Part shown: positions 52,377 through 60,845 of the stretch, piece after piece | Layout of the letters: every line of letters starts with the position of its first letter | How positions within the stretch are numbered: the stretch's first letter is position 1 | DNA from: Paenibacillus sp. FJAT-26967 | GTDB taxonomy: Bacteria; Bacillota; Bacilli; Paenibacillales; NBRC-103111 | Length of the DNA stretch: 64,000 bases | Reading direction: 5' to 3' | Assembly: GCF_001541095.1 (NCBI RefSeq) | Contig: NZ_LMXH01000004.1 | Coordinates: forward strand, 278,429 to 342,428 | Position numbers and translations under genes: made by a program | The notes under the pieces: model-generated | What the model was told of the DNA's origin: nothing | Seen by the model: the letters and a program-made list of their open reading frames with translations, nothing else | The model's database searches: none

Positions 52377-53153
52377 TTACATTCCTTTCCGGATCATAGA
52401 GGCTGGTCGGATGAATTTTCGGCGGAACAGGAAAGCGTAGTACAGCATCCCGGCAGCACAGGCAAGCTGAATATTGTTCAATCCCCCGTAAGGATGAGGT
52501 GTCGGCTTAATAAAATCTACCCCAAAGCGGAACATGAGGTAACTGCTCATAAATAGCATAAACAGGACTCCATCCGGCAGTTGAAGCCGGCCTTTTCTTG
52601 TACGCGCTTTCATGGCAGAGAGGACGATGCCGAGCACAAGCAGAAAGACTATTTCATACAGCTGAGTCGGATGGCGGAGAATGCCGTCGCCGAAATCTAC
52701 TCCGGTAATCCAGCCCGTTGCTGTTCCGTAGGTATGATCGTCAAGGCCGGTGAGGAAGCAGCCGATCCGCCCGATCATCATCCCGGTAATAAGCGGAAGA
52801 GTCATATCATCTCCAGTAGACAGCGTGTGACCCAATCGTTTCTTGGTCCATTCGACTCCAATTAGCCCTCCTAGCAGCCCGCCTACAATGGTTTTTCCCT
52901 CTAAAAGATATTGAAGGTCATTCCAGTGTGTAAGAGTCATTACGGGATTTTCGATCCAGTAGAGAATTTTAGAGCCTGCTGCTGCGCCGAGAATGGCACC
53001 TATCAGAGCCCAGATGGCTTGGCTGGGAGGCATCTTTTCTTTACTGCGTGTATATAGGTATAGCCGGAAGCCGATAAAATAGGCGAGTGTTTCAAAAAGA
53101 AGATGAGGATGTATTTCGATAAATCCGATGTTTACGTAAACGGGAAAATCCAT
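52377..53153 (-). CDS. Divergent Lgt-like (prolipoprotein diacylglyceryl transferase family) membrane protein
   Basis: 258 residues, about seven membrane helices. Lgt landmarks: GGLLGGLIG, MIGRIGCFLTG with the essential Arg (Arg129), and HPTQLYEIVF (161-170), plus MFRFGVDFIKP near the C-terminus for the second conserved Arg. The canonical GRxGNFxNxE signature is altered to GRIGCFLTGL, so key Asn and Glu positions differ. This suggests a paralogue and not the house-keeping Lgt. ATG 53153 follows AAGGGAGGG; an in-frame ATG at 53192 lies upstream of the predicted start of transcription. First gene of a three-gene operon. Confidence 0.82.
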   Translation of the reverse strand: MDFPVYVNIGFIEIHPHLLFETLAYFIGFRLYLYTRSKEKMPPSQAIWALIGAILGAAAGSKILYWIENPVMTLTHWNDLQYLLEGKTIVGGLLGGLIGVEWTKKRLGHTLSTGDDMTLPLITGMMIGRIGCFLTGLDDHTYGTATGWITGVDFGDGILRHPTQLYEIVFLLVLGIVLSAMKARTRKGRLQLPDGVLFMLFMSSYLMFRFGVDFIKPTPHPYGGLNNIQLACAAGMLYYAFLFRRKFIRPASMIRKGM

Positions 53154-53177
53154 AATTCCCTCCCTTATAGTAGTAGG

Positions 53178-53198
53178 TAAATTATACCACATAATTTA
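53178..53198. promoter_or_regulatory. Extended -10 promoter overlapped by a perfect inverted repeat
   Basis: Minus strand TGGTATAAT gives an extended -10 (TATAAT at 53186-53181) for the lgt-like operon. TAAATTAT at 53178-53185 and ATAATTTA at 53191-53198 are a perfect 8-bp inverted repeat with a 5-base spacer that covers it, a good position for a repressor. Confidence 0.55.
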
Positions 53199-53245
53199 TA
53201 TGGCTAATAAATACCGGCAGCAGGTCTGATATATTTCGACAAGTA

Positions 53246-54103
53246 CTACAAACGTTTCATTTCATTCCGGTATTCGGTAGGGGCTATCCCGTAGTATTTG
53301 CGGAACTGTTTGGAGAAGTAAAGCGGATCACGGATTCCTACGGAAAAAGCGATCTGCTCGATCGTGAGCTCCATACGCTCCCGCAGCAGCTGCCGAGCTT
53401 TATCTACCCGCAGCCTGGAGAGGAACGAGACCGGTGTCTGACCGGTATGTTCCTTGAACAGCCGCGACAAATAGGCGCGGTTGTATCCGAGCGTCTGCGC
53501 CATCGATTCAATCGAGATGTCCTCGGAATACTGCGTGGACAAATAATGCAGCATCTGCTGCACGATCACCTCGGTCCTGGACTGCCCGGACCCGGATTTC
53601 GACACGGCGGGCAGTGCCGCATCGGCGTACTCGGCTAGCAGCAGATGCAGATAGCCAAGGGCCCGGCGCGAAGCGGTGCCGCTTTTGTGCCGGAGCGCGC
53701 GCTGCAGCCTCCTGAAGAGTCCCGGTACACGGCTGCCGGGTGCCGTGCGGATTACAGGCTGCCCGGGCGTGAACCCGGCGCCGCGGATCAAGGCGGCGGC
53801 TTCTGTGCCGGTGAAGGCGATCCAGCAGTAGCGCCACGGTTCGGCGCTGTCCGAGGCATAGCTGACAAGCTGCTCGGGCTCGATGCAGAAGCTGTCCCCG
53901 GGACCGAGCTCCAGCTGCCGACCGCCTGACGTGTAATACCCCCGTCCCGATACTACAATGTGAATAAGGAAGTAATCAAAGACCTTCGGTCCCAGACGGT
54001 GTGCAGGTTTGGTCTGGCTCTCGCCTGAGAAAAGGACATGCAGCGAAACGTCTCCGTGGGGAGAAGGGTTGGATACGACGTAATAGGTGTGGGCAGGTGC
54101 CAT
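53246..54103 (-). CDS. AraC-family regulator, probable activator of the gal operon
   Basis: 285 residues. N-terminal cupin-type sugar-binding domain (FDYFLIHIVVSGRGYYTSGG, LGPGDSFCIEPEQ) and C-terminal double helix-turn-helix (about 185-285: SIESMAQTLGYNRAYLSRLFK and TIEQIAFSVGIRDPLYFSKQFRKYYG). ATG 54103 with GGAGGGA upstream. Divergent from galK; near-identical direct repeats lie between the two starts. Confidence 0.92.
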   Translation of the reverse strand: MAPAHTYYVVSNPSPHGDVSLHVLFSGESQTKPAHRLGPKVFDYFLIHIVVSGRGYYTSGGRQLELGPGDSFCIEPEQLVSYASDSAEPWRYCWIAFTGTEAAALIRGAGFTPGQPVIRTAPGSRVPGLFRRLQRALRHKSGTASRRALGYLHLLLAEYADAALPAVSKSGSGQSRTEVIVQQMLHYLSTQYSEDISIESMAQTLGYNRAYLSRLFKEHTGQTPVSFLSRLRVDKARQLLRERMELTIEQIAFSVGIRDPLYFSKQFRKYYGIAPTEYRNEMKRL

Positions 54104-54140
54104 GGTAGTTCCCTCCTTCAACCGAGCAATAGTTATTTTC

Positions 54141-54149
54141 AATATACCA
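54141..54149 (-). promoter_or_regulatory. Extended -10 promoter of the araC-type gene
   Basis: TGGTATATT on the minus strand; its -35 region overlaps the upstream copy of the direct repeat, which would allow autoregulation. Confidence 0.4.
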
Positions 54150-54159
54150 CTCCGCCCTC

Positions 54160-54192
54160 ACATTATTCCATGTTGTTCTGACATCATTCCAT
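54160..54192. promoter_or_regulatory. Direct-repeat operator for the AraC-type regulator
   Basis: ACATTATTCCAT (54160-54171) and ACATCATTCCAT (54181-54192) match at 11 of 12 positions and are 21 bp apart, two helical turns. The second copy ends at the first base of the galK -35 position, the class II activator placement used by AraC proteins. Confidence 0.65.
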
Positions 54193-54214
54193 AGGAGATG
54201 GGATGGATTTATTT

Positions 54215-54220
54215 TATAAT
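54215..54220 (+). promoter_or_regulatory. -10 element of the galKET promoter
   Basis: TATAAT with no -35 (TAGGAG at 54192-54197), which suggests dependence on the activator bound just upstream. Predicted start near 54227. Confidence 0.55.
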
Positions 54221-54289
54221 ACAAGAGAGAAAGTTTCACAATGTATACACCCTAGAATGAAAAACATAGATAGAAAAGGCGGTGCCACA

Positions 54290-55462
54290 ATGGCGGATAT
54301 CAAGGCCCTTAGACAAAAGTTTGTTGATCTCTACGGAGGGACGGAGGAAGATATCACAGTTTTCCATGCTCCGGGACGTGTGAATCTGATTGGGGAGCAT
54401 ACGGATTATAACGGCGGTTATGTATTTCCGGCTGCACTTACTTTTGGTACAACGCTTCTTCTTCGCGCAAACAAGGACCGGCAGGTACGTTTCGCTTCGA
54501 CGAATTTTGAAAACCGGGGATCACGGTCTCTCGAAGATATGATATACCGTCAGGAAGATGACTGGATGAATTACCCTAAGGGAATTATCGTCCGGCTCCA
54601 GGAGAAAGGGCAGGGCCTGCAATCGGGTTATGACCTGCTCTTTCATGGGGAAATTCCGAACGGAGCGGGTCTATCCTCATCGGCATCTATCGAGGTAGTC
54701 ACGGCCTATGGACTGCTGCAGGCGGAAGGGCATCCCATTGACCGGGTGGAGATCGCGCTTCTTTCCCAGCAAGCGGAAAATGAATACATGGGCGTCAACT
54801 GCGGGATTATGGACCAGTTCGCCGTTGCCAATGGACGTGAGGATCATGCTATTCTGCTCATGTGCGACACGCTTGATTACCGGCATGTTCCATTCCTCAG
54901 CGGAAGTTATAAGCTCGTCATCGGCAATACCAACAAAAGGCGCGGACTTGTGGATTCCGCCTATAATGAGCGAAGGAGCCAGTGTGAGCAGGCAGTAAAG
55001 GATCTCCAGGTGCGTTTCCCGGATCTTGCTTTGCTTGGCCAACTGAGCTTGGAGCAGTTCGAAGCAAATAAAGATGTCATCACCGATGAGACGGTACGCC
55101 GCAGGGCGCAGCACGTTGTAGAAGAAATCGACCGGGTACTCCGGTCCATCGACGTGCTGCAAGCTAATGATCTCGAGGCATTCGGGAAGCTGATGATTGG
55201 ATCACACGAATCCTTGCGTGACCTGTACGAAGTAACCTGTCGTGAGCTGGACGTGATGGTGGAAGAGGCGCTTAAAGTACCGGGTGTACTTGGCTCACGC
55301 ATGACAGGTGCGGGTTTCGGAGGCTGTACGGTATCTCTCGTGCACGAAGATAGCATCGACCGGTTCCGTGAGGAAGTCGGACGCGTATATACAGAGAAGA
55401 CCGGATTGAAGGCTGACTTTTATGTATGCAGTATCGGTGACGGTGTTAACGAAGTGAAGTAA
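54290..55462 (+). CDS. galK: Galactokinase
   Basis: 390 residues; phosphorylates galactose at C1 with ATP. GHMP kinase motifs: PGRVNLIGEHTDYNGGYVFP (galactose binding), GEIPNGAGLSSSASIE (phosphate loop), NCGIMDQFAVANG with the catalytic Asp, and SRMTGAGFGGCTVSLV. ATG 54290 with AAAAGGCGGTG upstream; the frame extends back to 54203 without similarity. First gene of galKET. Confidence 0.96.
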   Translation: MADIKALRQKFVDLYGGTEEDITVFHAPGRVNLIGEHTDYNGGYVFPAALTFGTTLLLRANKDRQVRFASTNFENRGSRSLEDMIYRQEDDWMNYPKGIIVRLQEKGQGLQSGYDLLFHGEIPNGAGLSSSASIEVVTAYGLLQAEGHPIDRVEIALLSQQAENEYMGVNCGIMDQFAVANGREDHAILLMCDTLDYRHVPFLSGSYKLVIGNTNKRRGLVDSAYNERRSQCEQAVKDLQVRFPDLALLGQLSLEQFEANKDVITDETVRRRAQHVVEEIDRVLRSIDVLQANDLEAFGKLMIGSHESLRDLYEVTCRELDVMVEEALKVPGVLGSRMTGAGFGGCTVSLVHEDSIDRFREEVGRVYTEKTGLKADFYVCSIGDGVNEVK

Positions 55463-55526
55463 GGCTTGCGGGAACAGTTCGATTACTTTGTACCGCATGA
55501 TGTAAATACATGGAGGGGTATCATAT

Positions 55527-56519
55527 ATGGCAATTATGGTGACAGGCGGAGCGGGGTATATCGGTTCGCATGCAGTGGCAGAGCTACTGGCCAAAGGAGA
55601 AGAAGTAGTGATTGTTGACAATCTGCAGCAGGGACATCGTAATGCGGTCCTCGGAGGCAGCCTGTATGTGGGAGATTTACGGGACGCGGATTTTATGGAT
55701 ACGGTCTTCCGTGAGAACGAAATCGACGCGGTTATCCACTTTGCGGCTAATTCTCTTGTAGGAGAGAGTATGACGGACCCTGCCAAGTATTATCACAACA
55801 ACGTTTACGGCACTCTATGTCTTCTGGACAAAATGAAAGAATACGGTGTTCAAAGAATTGTATTCTCCTCTACAGCCGCCACTTACGGAGAGCCGGAGAA
55901 CACTCCGATTCTCGAGACGGATCGTACACAGCCTACGAATGCTTACGGTGAAACGAAACTCTCGATGGAAAAAATGATCAAATGGTTCGATCACGCCCAT
56001 GGGATCAAATCCATTTCACTTCGTTATTTCAATGCGGCGGGCGCGCATGAGAGCGGTCAAATCGGTGAAGACCATCAGCCTGAAACGCACCTGGTTCCCT
56101 TGATCTTGCAAGTTGCGCTTGGGCAGCGCCAGCATATCTCCGTCTTCGGTGAAGACTACGCCACACCGGACGGGACCTGCATCCGTGATTACATCCACGT
56201 AAGTGATTTAGCCGATGCCCATGTGCTGGCAGTAGAGAAACTGCGTCAGGGCGGTGACAGCGGCGTATTTAACCTTGGCAGCGGCAACGGTTTTTCGGTT
56301 AAAGAAGTGATCGATATCGCCCGTGAAGTAACCGGTCATCCGATTCCGGCTGTAGCAGAAGCGCGTCGTGCCGGTGATCCGGCTGTGCTTATCGCTTCAT
56401 CGGACCGGGCAAGAGAGCAGCTTGGCTGGAAGCCAAAGCGTGATAACCTGCAGGCGATTATCGCGAGTGCCTGGGCGTGGCATCAGGCTCATCCGCAAGG
56501 GTACAAAGACAGGAAGTAG
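55527..56519 (+). CDS. galE: UDP-glucose 4-epimerase
   Basis: 330 residues. NAD-binding [16 protein letters not shown], the Ser-Ser-Thr and YGETK (Tyr-x3-Lys) catalytic elements ([21 protein letters not shown]), [10 protein letters not shown] and [18 protein letters not shown]. Interconverts UDP-galactose and UDP-glucose. 64 bases after galK with GGAGGGG before the ATG. Confidence 0.96.
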   Translation: MAIMVTGGAGYIGSHAVAELLAKGEEVVIVDNLQQGHRNAVLGGSLYVGDLRDADFMDTVFRENEIDAVIHFAANSLVGESMTDPAKYYHNNVYGTLCLLDKMKEYGVQRIVFSSTAATYGEPENTPILETDRTQPTNAYGETKLSMEKMIKWFDHAHGIKSISLRYFNAAGAHESGQIGEDHQPETHLVPLILQVALGQRQHISVFGEDYATPDGTCIRDYIHVSDLADAHVLAVEKLRQGGDSGVFNLGSGNGFSVKEVIDIAREVTGHPIPAVAEARRAGDPAVLIASSDRAREQLGWKPKRDNLQAIIASAWAWHQAHPQGYKDRK

Positions 56520-56598
56520 ACGTGACCCCGGACAGAGATGAATAGAGGATGCAGTACAAGATCCTACTGCGGCCCAGAGGGGCTAGGGAGTGAGAGGA

Positions 56599-58206
56599 AT
56601 GGAAGGCTTGGAATCAAGAAGTGAGGAAATGAAAGCGTCAGAGGCTGCGCGAACCGTGGAACAGCTGCTTGCGTTTGCTTTACGTCAAGGAATGATCGGG
56701 CCGCTGGATATTTGTTCGGCACGCAATGCGCTGCTTGAAGAACTGGGACTTTCAGAGCCATGGAACGGTCAAGCCGGTGAATTCAGTGAATCCGTACCGG
56801 AGGAACCTGTGGGACTGCTGGACGTTTTGCTCGACTATGCTTGGGAGAACGGACGCCTGGAAGCCAATACGGTCACATACCGTGATCTGCTTGATGCCAA
56901 ACTGATGGGTTTTCTGATGCCGCGACCTTCGGAGGTGGCGCGGAATTTCAGGGAGACCGCTGATCAGCAAGGGGTTGAGTCTGCAACAGATCAGTTCTAC
57001 CGTCTCTGTATTGACAGTAATTATATCCGAATGGACCGCATCCGTAAGAACGATTACTGGCTCGCACCGACTCCGTATGGGGATATGGAGATTACTATTA
57101 ATCTCTCCAAGCCGGAGAAGGATCCCCAAGAAATAGCTTTGCTGCGCACGATGAAGCAAAGCGCGTATCCGAAGTGTCTGCTCTGTGTGGAGAACGTGGG
57201 ATACGCAGGCCGGCTGGACCATCCTGCCAGACAGAACTTGCGGGTACTTCCGCTAATCATCGACGGGGAGCCATGGAATTTTCAGTATTCCCCTTACGTC
57301 TATTACAATGAGCACTGCATCATTCTGAATGAGAAGCACGTGCCGATGCAGATATCGGAGCGCACGTTCCGAAGACTGTTCGATTATATCCAGCAGATGC
57401 CTCACTATTTCGTCGGTTCCAATGCGGACCTGCCGATTGTGGGCGGCTCCATTCTGAACCACGACCATTTCCAGGGCGGCCGGCACAAGTTCCCGATGGA
57501 GCTCGCTCCCGTAGCAAGATGCTTCAAGGCAGCTCCCGTGCCGGCTGTCTCAATCGGCATCGTCCAGTGGCCGATGTCCGTTGTCCGCCTGTCCGGCCGC
57601 AGCCGTGAAGACGTGCTGAAGCTTGCCGATCAGGTGCTGGCCTCCTGGCGCGCTTACAGCGACCCGGCAGCCGATATTCTCTCGGCGACGGTTCAAAGCG
57701 GAGTCACCGTGCCTCACAACACGGTGACTCCTATCGCCCGCTTCAATGCTGCGGGCGAATACGAGCTTGATCTCGTGCTGCGTAATAACCGCACGAGCGA
57801 AGAGCACCCGGATGGGATTTTCCATCCGCACGGGCATCTGCACCACATCAAGAAGGAGAACATCGGCTTGATTGAGGTGATGGGTCTTGCAGTTCTTCCG
57901 GGCCGCCTCCAGGAAGAACTGGCCGGTATCGCCCGCTATCTGACGGGCGAAGAGTCATGGGGCGGTGCGGATGGCCTCGAAGCCGGACATCCGCTTCACA
58001 AGCACGCTGACTGGATCAGCGAGCTGGTTTTCCGCTCCGACGCCAGCTTGGCTCCGGAGGCCGCAAAAGGGCTGCTTGAGCAGGAAGTCGGCATCAAGTT
58101 CAGCCAGGTGCTTGAAGATGCAGGCGTCTTCAAGCGTGATGAGCCCGGCCAGGCAGCATTCGATCGCTTCCTCGGAAGCATGGGATTCGCCTTGGTCGGC
58201 AAATGA
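56599..58206 (+). CDS. galT: Galactose-1-phosphate uridylyltransferase (class II)
   Basis: 535 residues, the long Firmicute GalT type without the His-Pro-His active site layout of E. coli. Landmarks: SNYIRMDRIRKNDYW, INLSKPEKDPQEIA, CLLCVENVGYAGRLDHPARQN (quoted as CLLCVENVGY and RLDHPARQN), ILNEKHVPM, GSNADLPIVGGSILNHDHFQ and RNNRTSEEHPDGIFHPH. Both ATG 56599 and the GTG at 56590 have usable sites (AGGGAG and AGAGGGG); I prefer the ATG. Completes the Leloir pathway with GalK and GalE. Confidence 0.94.
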   Translation: MEGLESRSEEMKASEAARTVEQLLAFALRQGMIGPLDICSARNALLEELGLSEPWNGQAGEFSESVPEEPVGLLDVLLDYAWENGRLEANTVTYRDLLDAKLMGFLMPRPSEVARNFRETADQQGVESATDQFYRLCIDSNYIRMDRIRKNDYWLAPTPYGDMEITINLSKPEKDPQEIALLRTMKQSAYPKCLLCVENVGYAGRLDHPARQNLRVLPLIIDGEPWNFQYSPYVYYNEHCIILNEKHVPMQISERTFRRLFDYIQQMPHYFVGSNADLPIVGGSILNHDHFQGGRHKFPMELAPVARCFKAAPVPAVSIGIVQWPMSVVRLSGRSREDVLKLADQVLASWRAYSDPAADILSATVQSGVTVPHNTVTPIARFNAAGEYELDLVLRNNRTSEEHPDGIFHPHGHLHHIKKENIGLIEVMGLAVLPGRLQEELAGIARYLTGEESWGGADGLEAGHPLHKHADWISELVFRSDASLAPEAAKGLLEQEVGIKFSQVLEDAGVFKRDEPGQAAFDRFLGSMGFALVGK

Positions 58207-58240
58207 ATCCTCTCCGGCACCCTTTATGCCGGTAATTTCA

Positions 58241-58296
58241 AAAAAAACCTTACGGATCCCACTGATTGATGTAGAGGGGCCTGTAAGGTTTTTTTA
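58241..58296 (+). terminator. Intrinsic terminator after galT
   Basis: AAAACCTTAC and GTAAGGTTTTTTT arms with an inner CCC/GGG stem and a large loop. Confidence 0.8.
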
Positions 58297-58381
58297 CTAG
58301 ACAAGGAAAGGAGCCGGTAAAGATTGCGTATGGGAAAGGGACCTAATCTGTGTTGCTAGATGGACGGCAATACACGGTTAA

Positions 58382-58804
58382 TTATTTGCATACCCCGAGA
58401 TCCAGTATATCGCGCACACTTTCCAGGAGAGCCCTGAGTTCCTTGTCGAAAGTCTCTAGTTCTTGAATCCGGCAAGTAAGCAGATCCGTTTGTTCGGATA
58501 GGTCATCCGCTGCCTTTCTTAATTCCCCGAGTTTATACCGCTCGTTTTCATAGGCTTCGGAACCTTCGCGGTGAGAGGACAGCAGCGTATCTACTGCCGA
58601 TATGTGATGCGGCTGCAGCATTGGAGAAGTGTAAGGGGAGGTGAGGCTCTTAATGTATGCCTGCGCCTGTTCATCCTCATCCAAGTGACGGATGTCTTTA
58701 CTGCTTTTGTCCGGCGGCAGCAGTCCGCTTCTCGCGCAGCTGCATTTGAATTCATCGAACTTTTCATTTTTTTTAGTAGGACGATCCATTACAGTAAGGG
58801 ACAC
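58382..58804 (-). CDS. Hypothetical protein with coiled-coil C-terminus
   Basis: 140 residues from the GTG at 58804 (GGAG about 10 bases upstream), or 135 from the ATG at 58789. A polar N-terminus with CSC, a middle stretch (DEDEQAQAYIKSL), then a predicted coiled coil (YKLGELRKAADDLSEQTDLL, FDKELRALLESVRDIL). No family recognised; convergent with galT. Confidence 0.6.
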   Translation of the reverse strand: MSLTVMDRPTKKNEKFDEFKCSCARSGLLPPDKSSKDIRHLDEDEQAQAYIKSLTSPYTSPMLQPHHISAVDTLLSSHREGSEAYENERYKLGELRKAADDLSEQTDLLTCRIQELETFDKELRALLESVRDILDLGVCK

Positions 58805-58975
58805 AGTAGACCAACTCCAAGTCGCTATTCGATAAAATTTGCTCCCGGTTATGTACTGTATTCATACATTTTGTGACTTTATGTGCATTGGGAGTGGACA
58901 TTCAACTTCTGTTATTATAACTTTTCAATTCGCAGAAACCAACCGGTGTATCATTTTTTCCAATCGAATGGAAAG

Positions 58976-59018
58976 CAAAAAGACATCCCATTCACCTATA
59001 GTGGTTCGGGATGTCTTT
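58976..59018 (-). terminator. Intrinsic terminator after the methyltransferase gene
   Basis: On the minus strand AAAGACATCCC and GGGATGTCTTT pair and are followed by TTTT. Confidence 0.8.
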
Positions 59019-59032
59019 CGATTTTAGGGGGC

Positions 59033-59827
59033 TTAGCCCTTTCTTGCCAGAAGAGTAAACGACTTTGGAATTCCTTTATCATATACATCTGACGAACGGT
59101 TAGGCTCTTCATCCAGTCGTTCTACGATTAAACCGGCTGAAGCAGCTGCGGTCACAATCTCTCCAAGGGTCCATTTGCGGTGCTTTACTTTAATGAGAGA
59201 AGCTTCGTCCTGACCGGGCAGGAATTTGGAATATGCCACATCAGTTTCTTCTATAGAGGTGTCAAAATAATCGCCCGTCACTTTATGTTTACGTATCTTA
59301 GCCGTTGTACCCCGGGATGAAATCAGTTTCGTCGTAATCGGATGGAAATCTTGAAGAATAAGACGTCCGCCTGATGCTAGCAGCTTGCGGATTATTTCGA
59401 ATAAAGGCTGCAAATCGAGAAAATAATGAAGAATACCAAATTCCATCACAGCCAAATGGTAATCCCCTGTCAGTTCTTTTTCCGGAAGCTCCAGTACATC
59501 CGCTATCACGTAACGCACATTCACATCCGCAGCTTGGGCAAGCTCTGTTCCGTATTTGGCGTTCTCGGCTGCTATATCGATCACCGTTACTTCACGGGCG
59601 CCGAGCAGTGCTAACGCCACCGCTTTACTGCCGTGTGAGCCCAGAAGATTCACTGCTTTTTGCCCGCTGAGATCCCCGAGATAGCGATAAAAGGACCGCA
59701 CTGTTCCTTCGGGATTGCGCCGGATTTGCTCAGCAGCCGCTTCCGGCGTCCCGAACCGGTTAATCCAGGCTTCATAAGCGTGCTGATTCCAGGCTGATTG
59801 ATTATGCTCGCTGAATTGTTTTTGCAC
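59033..59827 (-). CDS. Class I SAM-dependent methyltransferase
   Basis: 264 residues. SAM-binding motif I is modified (VNLLGSHGSKAVALALLGA with VTVIDIA as motif II), followed by YVIADVLELP and VMEFGILHYFLDLQPLF, where the substrate is usually contacted. GTG 59827 follows AAAAGGAGG; the open frame upstream lacks any site. Substrate unknown. Divergent from the degraded nitrilase-family gene. Confidence 0.85.
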   Translation of the reverse strand: MQKQFSEHNQSAWNQHAYEAWINRFGTPEAAAEQIRRNPEGTVRSFYRYLGDLSGQKAVNLLGSHGSKAVALALLGAREVTVIDIAAENAKYGTELAQAADVNVRYVIADVLELPEKELTGDYHLAVMEFGILHYFLDLQPLFEIIRKLLASGGRLILQDFHPITTKLISSRGTTAKIRKHKVTGDYFDTSIEETDVAYSKFLPGQDEASLIKVKHRKWTLGEIVTAAASAGLIVERLDEEPNRSSDVYDKGIPKSFTLLARKG

Positions 59828-59921
59828 GGGGATTCCTCCTTTTGTTCCACAATCATTCATCTTATAATAAAAACAGTGGCAATTCCATCCGATAATCAGA
59901 TTTTTGCCCATAGGAGGAAGT

Positions 59922-60769
59922 AGAGTTTCAGCCGTGCGGCATCGATTGCACACCATTGCAAGCTTTCAGGAGTTTGCCGATCAAGCCGAGCACTATGTCA
60001 AAACTGCGCAGGAATTTGATTCCGATTTTGTGCTATTTTCTGAATTATTTACAACACAGCTAATGTATATCCCTTCCGAGGAAGGAAAGCTCGGTCTATA
60101 GAAGAATTGCCTTGCCTTTACCGAATACTACATGGAACTGTTTAAAGGACTGGCGAAATCAACGAGAATGCACCTTATTGGCGGTACACACATCATCGAG
60201 GAAGAGGGGCGCTTCTATAATACGGCTTTCTTATTTTATCCGGACGGCCGGGTAGGCGAACAGCGTGAAATTCATATTACCCCGTCTGAGGTTAAAGAGT
60301 GGAATATGGGAGCAGGGGATGACCTTCATGTTTTTGATACGGAAAAAGGCCGCATAGCCATTCTGGTCTGCTACGATATGGAAATTCCCGAAATCGTCCT
60401 TATGGCTAAAGCCCGCGGAGCTGACGTTATATTCTGCCCATCCTGTACGGATGACCGTCACGGGTTTCACCGCGTGCGCTATTCCTGTCACGCCCGGACG
60501 ATTGAGAACCAGGTGTACGTGGTAGTGACGGGAACGGTTGGATCGCTGCCCACGGTCGATTTTATGAGGGGCAACTTCGGACAGGCAGCTGTGCTGACGC
60601 CTAACGATGCTCCTTTTCCGCCCCGCGGCATTCTGGCGGAAGGTGAAGTTAATCAGATATGGTGATTACAGCAGATCTTGATTTGGCTTTACTTGAAGAG
60701 GTGCGCGAGAAGGGCTCTGTCACGACATGGCGCGACCGCAGGACGGATTTATATACGGATTGGAAATAG
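59922..60769 (+). pseudogene. Degraded carbon-nitrogen hydrolase (nitrilase superfamily)
   Basis: Resembles the hydrolase half of YhcX-type proteins. The similarity is in pieces: RVSAVRHRLHTIASFQEF to about 60090; the next few codons (SIEELP) are in another frame; similarity returns to the first frame at FTEYYMELFKGLAK. The detour creates a TAG at 60099-60101. Near 60656 one base is missing (NQ, then DMVITADLDLAL-type sequence continues in another frame to 60769). No normal start follows the AGGAGGAAG at 59912. The catalytic Lys of the xKLHITP motif is Glu (REIHITPSE), while Glu (FSELF) and Cys (LVCYDME) remain. Several independent lesions make a dead gene likely; sequencing error could explain the frameshifts but not the Lys change. 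Confidence 0.75.
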
Positions 60770-60845
60770 AAACAAGAAGTGACTGTTTGATAAGATCCAA
60801 GATCCAATATCCTGGTATCCGTCAGAAGCAAAGGAGCTGTATGAC

